In this document: in pieces, positions 1 to 5,352 of the stretch
Numbering within the stretch: the stretch's first letter is position 1
Layout: each line of letters begins with the position of its first letter
Assembly (NCBI GenBank): GCA_030641695.1
Contig: DAOWGY010000099.1
Span: 1 to 5,454, forward strand
Reading direction: 5' to 3'
Source: Gammaproteobacteria bacterium
GTDB taxonomy: Bacteria > Pseudomonadota > Gammaproteobacteria > Steroidobacterales > Woeseiaceae
Length of the DNA: 5,454 nt
Program-made: the position numbers and the translations under genes
Notes under the pieces: generated by a model
Seen by the model: the letters and a program-made list of their open reading frames with translations, nothing else
Told to the model about the DNA's origin: nothing
The model's database searches: none

Positions 1-938
1 ACCACCACGGTGTCGTCCGTAACCGAAATGCCAACTTCGCACATGTGGCTTGCGACGACGTTATAGAGCTTCGGTGAGCCGTCCGTGATGCGGTCATACG
101 GGGTGTTTGCGTAGGTATGCTCGAAGACAGCGAGTAGTTCGTCGAAAGAAACACTTGTTGTCGCTTTCGTCTGGATGGTCGCGAAGATGCCGCGTGCGTA
201 GGGTCCGGAGTGAGGAACGAAGTTAACCTGCGTTTCGCGACCCGACGCTGCCGCGGCGAGACTCGCAATTTCGGGCGCGTGGCGATGGACCAGCGGCTTG
301 TAGGCATACAGGTTGCTGTGACGTTCCGGATGATGTGTTCCAGGCTGCAGGCTGCGACCGGAACCCGTGCTGCCGGTAATGCCCGTCACGAATAACTCAG
401 CCTTGGTGAGGCCAGACTGCAACAAAGGCACCGCCGCCAGCAGGATGGCGGTCGCGAAACAGCCCGGATGGCCGACGTGTTGTGCGTCGGTATCGGCAAG
501 ATGCTCGGGAACCGCGCAGACAAAAGCGTCGAGCAGCTCCGGCGCGCCGTGAGGGGTGCCGTAGACAGCTTCATAGGCTGCCTGATCGGCGTATCGAAAG
601 TCCGCGGATGCGTCGACGATGTGCACGTCGATGTTCTTGCTCTCAACGGCAGCGAGGCACTTCGCGATCATCGCTGCGGATGCGCCATGCGGTGCCGCCG
701 AAAAAAGCGCCAGTTGTGAGCCTGGCTCGACGCGGTCGAGCCAGGTGTCATGTGCAGCGAACGGCGTATCGCCATACGCGGGGAAGAGATGCGCGAATAC
801 GTCGGCGACTGGATCGCCGGCACGGCTCTCCGACACTGCGGCCAGGAGATCAAAGTTCGGATGCCCGGCGATCAGTCGCAGTAATTCGCCGCCGACATAG
901 CCGGTGGCGCCCAGTACGACCGCAGGGATCGAACTCAC
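1..938 (-). CDS. argC: N-acetyl-gamma-glutamyl-phosphate reductase, C-terminus beyond window edge
   Basis: This gene encodes the NADPH-dependent cytosolic enzyme that reduces N-acetylglutamyl phosphate to N-acetylglutamate semialdehyde, the third step of arginine synthesis. I translated it from GTG at 938; the frame is open for 312 codons to the left edge, so the last residues are missing. A Rossmann dinucleotide-binding motif, GATGYVGGEL, lies at residues 10-19. The catalytic cysteine is C160 in HPGCFATA, and the family's active-site histidine lies in HRHAPEI at 218-224. GSTGSGR at 189-195 is also typical. HPGCFATA resembles the Xanthomonadales/Bacteroidetes type as I remember it. The start overlaps the stop of the preceding gene as GTGA, implying translational coupling and a shared transcript with argR, argG and the P-loop gene. 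Identity is very secure; the GTG start is supported by the motif lying only ten residues in. Confidence 0.96.
   Translation of the reverse strand, partial: MSSIPAVVLGATGYVGGELLRLIAGHPNFDLLAAVSESRAGDPVADVFAHLFPAYGDTPFAAHDTWLDRVEPGSQLALFSAAPHGASAAMIAKCLAAVESKNIDVHIVDASADFRYADQAAYEAVYGTPHGAPELLDAFVCAVPEHLADTDAQHVGHPGCFATAILLAAVPLLQSGLTKAELFVTGITGSTGSGRSLQPGTHHPERHSNLYAYKPLVHRHAPEIASLAAAASGRETQVNFVPHSGPYARGIFATIQTKATTSVSFDELLAVFEHTYANTPYDRITDGSPKLYNVVASHMCEVGISVTDDTVV
721..745. repeat. Perfect 10-bp-arm inverted repeat inside argC
   Basis: CCTGGCTCGA at 721-730 and TCGAGCCAGG at 736-745 are exact reverse complements around a 5-base spacer. The repeat is in the argC coding region, around residues 65-73 (TWLDRVEPG). 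In the argC mRNA it would form a strong hairpin; a run of six T follows only 14 bases after it, which is too far for a normal intrinsic terminator. It may be a chance result of coding for this peptide in GC-rich codons. Confidence 0.5.
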
Positions 939-1990
939 GATGATGTCCCCAGTACCGTATCGGCTATGTGGTCACCAAGAGCGACGCCATTCGAAAGAGC
1001 ATTGATGGCGGTCAACTCGAGTCGCTCGGAAATCTGATCGACGCCGACGGCGTTGTCGGTCGCGGGACCGGTAACTACGGCGGGCTCGATGTCGAACTGC
1101 TCTCGCAGGATCCTGGCGCCGCCCCATGCCGCGACCGGGTCGTTGGCACACAGCACGACGGCGGTGAGCGCGTCACGAATCGATGCATCGGAGAGAATGG
1201 CTTCGACACCGTATGCGCCGAGCAGTCCGTCGCCGAGTTCGAGAACGATGACATCCGGTCGGTGGCCGGCGAGCGTCGTAAGCAATGCACGTGTCAGGGC
1301 TGGACCGTTCTCAGCCGTCGTGGTCACGATGCCGAGGTCAGAGAAGATCATCGTCTCCGTGGCGCCGGCGTCCTCCATCGCGAGAATATCGCGCCGTAAT
1401 GACACGCCTGTTGCCTTGCACGCAGCGACGTGAAAACCGCGATGCCGCAAGCGGCCGACGATCGCGCACGCAGCGGCCGTCTTGCCCGAGTCCATGCAGG
1501 TGCCGGCAAGCGCAATAACGGGGACGCCGTTGGTATTCAACGTTGCGTCTCCATCGAAGGTCTGCTCACCTGCCCTGGCCGGTACTCCGATGCGTTCACC
1601 GAGGTAGGGAAAGTGCAGCACAGTACCGAGCACTTCGCAGTCGAACGGTAGTCCGACGTCCGGATTGGCCGAGTCGCACACGCCGAGCACGCCGCCGATG
1701 TTGAGAAGCTGAATCGTGTCGCCAACAGCGAGAGCCGTCGGCAGATGCCCGGAATAACCCAGCAATGCCTTGCGGTGACCCAGCGCGCCGACCACGACGT
1801 CACCCTGATTGACCGTCGCCATGCGCCCGGAAGTCAGCTCGAGCTGGTTGTACCGCGTCTTGTTGTTCAGAACCCGCACGGCCACGAGCACCCCTTCCTC
1901 GCAGGGGATGTCGGGTGACAGCCGCAATTCGTGCCCGAGGTCGCTGTGTTGTGCGACCGAGGAAACTTTGTCGACGACGACGGTTCGCAC
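935..1990 (-). CDS. P-loop NTPase-like protein (possibly DUF1611/dethiobiotin-synthetase-like fold) in the arginine operon
   Basis: I do not recognise a characterised family. From GTG at 1990 the protein has 351 residues. Residues 1-150 look like a beta-rich domain with conserved-looking GHRKALLGYSGHLP (71-84) and LLNIGGVLGVC (95-105). Residues 157-340 look like a P-loop domain: Walker A GTCMDSGKT (163-171, K170), then KATG (192-195), EDAGA (206-210), and a strand-loop LELGDGLLGAYG (250-261) followed by AVVLCANDP (277-285). This order recalls SIMIBI-class proteins such as BioD, CobQ and the C-terminal part of DUF1611 proteins. That is inference from motif order. I chose GTG at 1990 because GGGGGA (2002-1997) sits 6 bases upstream and the start falls 2 bases after the argG stop. 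An in-frame ATG at 2074 would overlap argG by 82 bases and lengthen the protein to 379 residues. No transmembrane segment is evident. Its position between argG and argC suggests a role tied to arginine or N-acetylglutamate metabolism. Confidence 0.85.
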   Translation of the reverse strand: MRTVVVDKVSSVAQHSDLGHELRLSPDIPCEEGVLVAVRVLNNKTRYNQLELTSGRMATVNQGDVVVGALGHRKALLGYSGHLPTALAVGDTIQLLNIGGVLGVCDSANPDVGLPFDCEVLGTVLHFPYLGERIGVPARAGEQTFDGDATLNTNGVPVIALAGTCMDSGKTAAACAIVGRLRHRGFHVAACKATGVSLRRDILAMEDAGATETMIFSDLGIVTTTAENGPALTRALLTTLAGHRPDVIVLELGDGLLGAYGVEAILSDASIRDALTAVVLCANDPVAAWGGARILREQFDIEPAVVTGPATDNAVGVDQISERLELTAINALSNGVALGDHIADTVLGTSS

Positions 1991-1992
1991 AC

Positions 1993-3201
1993 TCAGTCCC
2001 CCGCCGCCCGCGTCTGCAGTGAGCCGGGCAATGACAGGATGCGCGCATAGCCGAGCGTATCGGAAGGGGTCCATTCGCCGGCCGACTCACCGTATACGCC
2101 CGTTGTTGCTGCGAGCAGTGAATGCGGCGAGTCGACGCCGTCGATGAACAATGACCCCGGACGCAAGGTGAATTTCACGCACCCGGACACACGCTGCTGC
2201 GACGATATGAGCAAGGCTTCGATGTCGGCGCAGACCAGGTCGAGCTGCTTGCCCTCGTGAACGAAGTCGCCATAGATCGAGGCGATACCGTCCTTAACGC
2301 GCGACTGCTGCGCGCTCAGCACGAGCTTCTCGAGTTCGCGATGCGCCGCAATCAAGGTAATCGCAGCCGGTGCCTCGAACGCTACGCGCCCTTTGGTACC
2401 AAGCACGGTGTCGCCGAGATGAATGCCGCGACCGATGCCGTAGCCACCGGCTAGAGTTTCAAGCGCTTCGATCAGCGCCACGGGCGACAGTTTGTCACCA
2501 TCGAGTGCAACCGGAATACCGGATTCGAAGTCGAGCGTATGCTGCGTTGCCTCGAGCGGATTCGAAAACGCGTCCGTCGACACCACCCAGGCATCCTCGG
2601 GAATGGAGTATTGCGACGTCAGTGTTTCCTTGCCACCGATCGTGATGCCCCAAAGACCGCGGTTGATCGAATACGCGGAGCCCTGCGCAGGCAATGGCAG
2701 ACTCCGTTTTTCGAGATACGCGAGCTGCTCGTCCCGGACCCAGCTGTTGTCGCGAACCGGCGCCAGCACCTCGAGCTCCGGGCTCAGCGTCCGTAACGCA
2801 ACCTCGAACCGGACCTGGTCGTTGCCAGCCGCCGTGCAGCCATGGGCCACCGTAGTCGCGCCACGCTCGTTCGCGATCTGTGCCAGGCAAGCGGCTTGCA
2901 GCCCGCGCTCGGCGCCGACGCACAATGGGTAGGCATGGCCACGCAGTACGTTGCCGGCGATGAGATGCCGAATGACGAAGTCGAAGAAGTCCTGTTTTGC
3001 GTCGATCAGCACATGTTCCGTGGCGCCGAGCGCATACGCGCGCTCTTCGAGTTGCCGGGCGGCGTCGGCGTCGATGCCACCCGTGTCGACCGTCGCCGTT
3101 ACGACCTCGCGACCATAGATCTCCTTGAGCCACGGCACACAGAACGACGTATCGAGTCCACCGGAAAATGCAAGGATGATTGGGGTCTGGTCTTTGCTCA
3201 C
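1993..3201 (-). CDS. argG: Argininosuccinate synthase
   Basis: This cytosolic enzyme ligates citrulline and aspartate with ATP cleavage to AMP and pyrophosphate, giving argininosuccinate, the penultimate step of arginine synthesis. The 402-residue length is normal for the family. The N-type ATP pyrophosphatase loop AFSGGLDTS is at 11-19. The aspartate/citrulline loop GCTAAGNDQVRFE is at 121-133, and YSINRGLWG at 177-185 is another family signature. The position before GNDQ reads AA where I expect G plus K, M or A, a small departure from consensus. The start is GTG at 3201; GGAG at 3212-3209 lies 7 bases upstream, and the PP-loop follows ten residues in, as expected. It lies 24 bases after argR and 2 bases before the P-loop gene, so it is the second gene of the operon. 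The overall pattern resembles the Xanthomonadales/Bacteroidetes form. Identity is secure. Confidence 0.97.
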   Translation of the reverse strand: MSKDQTPIILAFSGGLDTSFCVPWLKEIYGREVVTATVDTGGIDADAARQLEERAYALGATEHVLIDAKQDFFDFVIRHLIAGNVLRGHAYPLCVGAERGLQAACLAQIANERGATTVAHGCTAAGNDQVRFEVALRTLSPELEVLAPVRDNSWVRDEQLAYLEKRSLPLPAQGSAYSINRGLWGITIGGKETLTSQYSIPEDAWVVSTDAFSNPLEATQHTLDFESGIPVALDGDKLSPVALIEALETLAGGYGIGRGIHLGDTVLGTKGRVAFEAPAAITLIAAHRELEKLVLSAQQSRVKDGIASIYGDFVHEGKQLDLVCADIEALLISSQQRVSGCVKFTLRPGSLFIDGVDSPHSLLAATTGVYGESAGEWTPSDTLGYARILSLPGSLQTRAAGD

Positions 3202-3225
3202 AAGGGAACTCCGGAAAGGCGAAAA

Positions 3226-3678
3226 TCAGCGCCCGACGATGCGCTGGATTTTCGCGGCGAGGATTTTCTGGTGGTTCGCGGAGTCCGTGGCAACGAAAAC
3301 GGTGTCGTCACCGCCTATGTTGCCCACAATCTCCGGCCAGTCGACGCGATCGAGCGCAAGCGCAACCCTTTGCGCAGCGCCTATGGCCGTTCGAATCACG
3401 AGCAGGTGCGCACCCGCTGGGCTGATCGCCCGAACGAACTCGCCGACGGCATGCAATTCGGACTCGGCCGAATGGTCAGCTTGCGCCAGTTCATAACCTT
3501 GCGCTGTCTTGATGGCACCCAGTTCCCGCAGATCGCGGCTGACACTGGATTGCGTCGCCACAAAGCCGAGCCGGCTGAGATCGGCGACGAGCGACTGCTG
3601 AGTCGGGACGGGGCCCTGGCCCAGGAGCTCGCGAATTGCTTTGCGTCGCTCGATTTGATCGCTGTTGGCGTTCGGCAT
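3226..3678 (-). CDS. argR: Arginine repressor ArgR
   Basis: ArgR is the hexameric, arginine-responsive DNA-binding regulator of arginine biosynthesis genes. The 150-residue protein has the normal family length. The N-terminal winged helix-turn-helix spans about residues 8-65, with recognition helix TQSSVSRDLRELG at 42-54. The C-terminal oligomerisation and arginine-binding domain carries GNIGGDDTVFV at 119-129; the paired aspartates D124-D125 match the residues that contact arginine in the E. coli protein. The start is ATG at 3678, with GGA 7 bases upstream (3688-3686). It is the first gene of the minus-strand cluster and is followed by argG after 24 bases, an arrangement that would put the repressor under its own control. 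A candidate promoter and ARG-box-like palindrome lie directly upstream. Confidence 0.96.
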   Translation of the reverse strand: MPNANSDQIERRKAIRELLGQGPVPTQQSLVADLSRLGFVATQSSVSRDLRELGAIKTAQGYELAQADHSAESELHAVGEFVRAISPAGAHLLVIRTAIGAAQRVALALDRVDWPEIVGNIGGDDTVFVATDSANHQKILAAKIQRIVGR

Positions 3679-3687
3679 GACCTGATC

Positions 3688-3701
3688 CGCATAAATATGC
3701 G
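3688..3701. promoter_or_regulatory. Candidate ARG box (ArgR operator) upstream of argR
   Basis: The sequence CGCAT-AAAT-ATGCG is a perfect 5-bp-arm inverted repeat with a 4-bp all-A/T spacer. E. coli ARG boxes have the same geometry (TGAAT, four A/T, ATTCA), and the inner AT/AT dinucleotides match. It ends 9 bases before the argR start codon and abuts the GGA of its ribosome binding site. Only one clear copy is visible; I do not see a second box at the usual 21-bp centre-to-centre distance. The site is where binding would block transcription start of argR. Confidence 0.55.
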
Positions 3702-3705
3702 CATA

Positions 3706-3734
3706 GAAATACCAGAATGCACATATCCCGTCAA
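3706..3734 (-). promoter_or_regulatory. Candidate sigma-70 promoter of the argR-argG-argC cluster
   Basis: On the minus strand, TTGACG (3734-3729) matches five of six bases of the -35 consensus. After 17 bases comes TATTTC (3711-3706), which keeps only the first three -10 bases. The predicted start of transcription falls inside the ARG-box-like palindrome, which fits arginine-dependent repression. The -35 is convincing and the -10 is weak. Confidence 0.45.
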
Positions 3735-3741
3735 GGATTTG

Positions 3742-3770
3742 TTGCCCCGTTCCGGCTGATTAAGTAGGGT
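3742..3770 (+). promoter_or_regulatory. Weak candidate promoter for the carboxylesterase gene
   Basis: TTGCCC (3742-3747) and TAGGGT (3765-3770) are 17 bases apart on the plus strand, matching four and three consensus bases. Transcription would begin just before the large inverted repeat at 3786-3815, placing that hairpin in the 5' leader. This is a low-scoring match and could be chance. Confidence 0.2.
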
Positions 3771-3785
3771 CGAACCGCATTTTTC

Positions 3786-3815
3786 CGTTGCAGCGCCTCG
3801 AGAGGCGCTGCAACG
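3786..3815. repeat. Perfect 14-bp-arm inverted repeat in the argR/esterase intergenic region
   Basis: CGTTGCAGCGCCTC (3786-3799) and GAGGCGCTGCAACG (3802-3815) are exact reverse complements separated by GA. The element ends 2 bases before the AAGGA ribosome binding site of the esterase gene. A run of five T precedes it on the plus strand and becomes five A after it on the minus strand, so neither strand has the stem-then-U order of an intrinsic terminator. It could be a leader hairpin of the esterase mRNA, a protein-binding palindrome, or a barrier between divergent units. Confidence 0.8.
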
Positions 3816-3828
3816 ATAAGGATCACGA

Positions 3829-4491
3829 ATGGCAATTCCAGAAACCGTCGAAATCGAAACCGGGTCAGACCCTTCCGGCAGCGTCATCTGGTTGCACGGT
3901 CTCGGCGCAGACGGGCACGATTTCGAAGCAATCGTTCCCGAGTTGCGCTTGCCCGAATCGCTCAGTCTGCGATTCGTGTTTCCGCACGCGCCCGTTCGTC
4001 CCGTTACGATCAACGCCGGGATGGCCATGCGGGCCTGGTATGACATCGTTTCCCTGGACCGCGACGGCCCTGTCGATGAGGCCGGTATCACCGACAGCAG
4101 TGCAATACTGGATGCGCTTATCGATCGCGAGGTGGAGCGTGGCATCGATGCGGGCAACATCCTGGTCGCAGGTTTCTCCCAGGGCGGTGCGATCGCAATC
4201 AACACTGCGCTCCGGTCGACGCGAAAGTTGGCCGGACTTATGGCGCTATCGTCCTGGCTGGCGCTGCCAGGTGCGCTCGAAGGCGACAACCTCGACACCT
4301 CGACGCCGGTGTTCATCGCGCACGGCCAATTCGATCCGATGGTACCGCTGCAATACGGTCGCACGTCGGCGGACAAATTGATCGAGGCCGGCTTTAATGT
4401 CGAGTGGCACGATTACCCGATGGCACACGCAGTGTGTGCAGATGAAATCAGCGACATTCGTACCTGGCTACTGTCCGTCTACGCCAGTTGA
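3829..4491 (+). CDS. Carboxylesterase II / phospholipase-carboxylesterase family alpha/beta hydrolase
   Basis: This is a cytosolic serine esterase of the family that includes Pseudomonas fluorescens carboxylesterase II and eukaryotic acyl-protein thioesterases. It likely hydrolyses small carboxylic ester bonds; the natural substrate cannot be told from sequence. The 220-residue length is normal. The oxyanion-hole strand motif WLHGLGADGHDF is at 21-32, the nucleophile elbow GFSQGG at 115-120 gives S117, the acid D169 is in HGQFDPMVP, and the base H200 is in YPMAH. These positions nearly match the triad of the P. fluorescens enzyme as I recall it. FPHAPVRPVT (51-60) is a further family motif. 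No signal peptide is visible. The start ATG has AAGGA (3818-3822) 6 bases upstream. The gene is divergent from argR, and its last 24 bases overlap the end of the convergent NRDE gene. Confidence 0.94.
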   Translation: MAIPETVEIETGSDPSGSVIWLHGLGADGHDFEAIVPELRLPESLSLRFVFPHAPVRPVTINAGMAMRAWYDIVSLDRDGPVDEAGITDSSAILDALIDREVERGIDAGNILVAGFSQGGAIAINTALRSTRKLAGLMALSSWLALPGALEGDNLDTSTPVFIAHGQFDPMVPLQYGRTSADKLIEAGFNVEWHDYPMAHAVCADEISDIRTWLLSVYAS

Positions 4492-5241
4492 TTCGAAAGC
4501 GAACGTCGACTCGCCGGAGGTTCGGCCCTGCTCGTCGAAGCGCCGTTCGACAAAGCGCACCGCACCGGAGTCGGAGACAGTAAGCACTGTCGAACAGCGC
4601 GTGCCGTACTCCGGCAACACGATGAACGGTGCGGTCAGCGCGTGCGCCATGGCGAATGTCAGGCCGTTCGTCTGCACTTCGTTACTCGACGCCTTGTCGC
4701 GATCGTCGAGTAATCGCAAAAGGCTCGTCTCATTGACCTGATTGTCTTCGATCAAAGACGCAAGCTGCGCCTTGGTCCGGGTAACCTTGGCCCAAGGGTC
4801 ATCGAGCGTTGCATTGCTGAGCCCGTACAGGCCGGGCGGCAGTTCGCGTAGCGCTGCACCACGGTTCGAGAGGTAACCGGCAATGTCGCGATCGGCAACC
4901 ACTAAATTGAAGCCTGCATAGCGCTCACCGTCGATCGATTGCAGGTATTCGAGCGGTGCCTTGTCCGTGGTGAGAAAGTCCGTGATCAGCTGGCCGCGCG
5001 ACCGCAACCCGGCGCGCTCTCGTTTCGCGTCGCGGTAGTTGGTGACGGTCGCAAAGCGGCCGTTGCGATGCATCGCAAGCCAGGTGCCACCCGCTTGCAG
5101 GTCGCGGCCGCCGACGATATCGGGATGATCCGGCCACCAATGTGCATGCTGCGTCGGCCGCGCATGAAACTCGTCGCGATTGCCCGCGACGATAAGCGGC
5201 AAGTTCGGGTGTTGCTGAATCGAGATCACGAGAAGACACAT
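4468..5241 (-). CDS. NRDE family protein (TANGO2-like, Ntn-hydrolase-like fold)
   Basis: This is a member of the NRDE superfamily, related to eukaryotic TANGO2; the bacterial proteins have no firmly established reaction. The namesake NRDEF lies at residues 21-25, followed by GGRDLQAGGTWL (44-55) and TNYR (67-70), all typical. I place the start at ATG 5241, which gives MCLL and 257 residues, because the family almost always begins Met-Cys and the cysteine would become N-terminal after Met removal. A second in-frame ATG at 5247 adds Met-Arg in front. Neither start has a good Shine-Dalgarno sequence. The stop codon TAG (4470-4468) lies inside the convergent esterase gene. The gene is divergent from the XRE regulator across a short AT-rich region. 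No signal peptide or membrane segment is evident, so it is probably cytosolic. Confidence 0.92.
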   Translation of the reverse strand: MCLLVISIQQHPNLPLIVAGNRDEFHARPTQHAHWWPDHPDIVGGRDLQAGGTWLAMHRNGRFATVTNYRDAKRERAGLRSRGQLITDFLTTDKAPLEYLQSIDGERYAGFNLVVADRDIAGYLSNRGAALRELPPGLYGLSNATLDDPWAKVTRTKAQLASLIEDNQVNETSLLRLLDDRDKASSNEVQTNGLTFAMAHALTAPFIVLPEYGTRCSTVLTVSDSGAVRFVERRFDEQGRTSGESTFAFESTGVDGQ

Positions 5242-5265
5242 GCGCATAGCATAACAATGTCCGTT

Positions 5266-5290
5266 TATTCACGACTATTCTTGTATATTC
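5266..5290 (+). repeat. Three TATTC direct repeats at exact 10-bp intervals
   Basis: TATTC occurs at 5266-5270, 5276-5280 and 5286-5290, one helical turn apart, with a fourth inverted copy (GAATA) at 5309-5313. The array lies in the AT-rich region between the NRDE gene and the XRE regulator, an arrangement typical of a tandem protein-binding site. The copies are short, so chance is not excluded. Confidence 0.5.
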
Positions 5291-5313
5291 ATGTTCCTAT
5301 GCATGCATGAATA
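5286..5313. promoter_or_regulatory. Inverted repeat TATTCATG / CATGAATA, candidate operator
   Basis: TATTCATG (5286-5293) and CATGAATA (5306-5313) are perfect 8-bp reverse complements with a 12-bp spacer, giving half-site centres 20 bp apart, close to two helical turns. The spacer edge also forms a 10-bp palindrome, ATGCATGCAT, at 5299-5308. It sits midway between the divergent NRDE and XRE genes and could bind a dimeric regulator controlling both. Confidence 0.45.
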
Positions 5314-5320
5314 CCGAAGA

Positions 5321-5343
5321 CTATGGTCATCATCCGACCATAG
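5321..5343. promoter_or_regulatory. Inverted repeat overlapping the XRE gene ribosome binding site
   Basis: CTATGGTC (5321-5328) and GACCATAG (5336-5343) are perfect 8-bp reverse complements with a 7-bp spacer. The right arm takes in the first two bases of the AGGAG Shine-Dalgarno sequence (5342-5346). As DNA it could be an operator for the adjacent XRE-type regulator acting on itself; as RNA it could form a stem that partly hides the ribosome binding site. Confidence 0.55.
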
Positions 5344-5352
5344 GAGACAACG

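Noticed and set aside
701..706. A/T homopolymer in argC as a programmed frameshift site
   Set aside because: The argC frame continues cleanly on both sides with family motifs, and no alternate frame product is evident.
701..745. Hairpin plus T-run in argC as an intrinsic terminator
   Set aside because: The six-T run starts 14 bases after the stem, outside the range for intrinsic termination, and the element is inside an intact coding region.
1991..2074. N-terminal extension of the P-loop protein from ATG at 2074
   Set aside because: The extra 28 residues come from an alternate frame of the argG end, while GTG at 1990 has a strong GGGGGA 6 bases upstream.
2495..3133. Minus-strand 212-codon open frame inside argG
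   Set aside because: It is an arginine-rich alternate frame of argG with no motif or ribosome binding site of note.
2842..3759. Long plus-strand open frame of 305 codons opposite argG and argR
   Set aside because: It lies antisense to two well-supported genes, its translation shows no family motif, and it arises from GC-rich third positions of the real genes.
3781..3815. Palindrome at 3786-3815 as a bidirectional terminator
   Set aside because: The T-run precedes the stem on the plus strand and reads as A after it on the minus strand, so neither direction has the needed U-tract.
3396..4376. Minus-strand open frame of 326 codons across argR, the intergenic region and the esterase
   Set aside because: It crosses the argR promoter and the esterase in another frame, is rich in Ser/Arg/Pro typical of shadow translation, and shows no recognisable domain.
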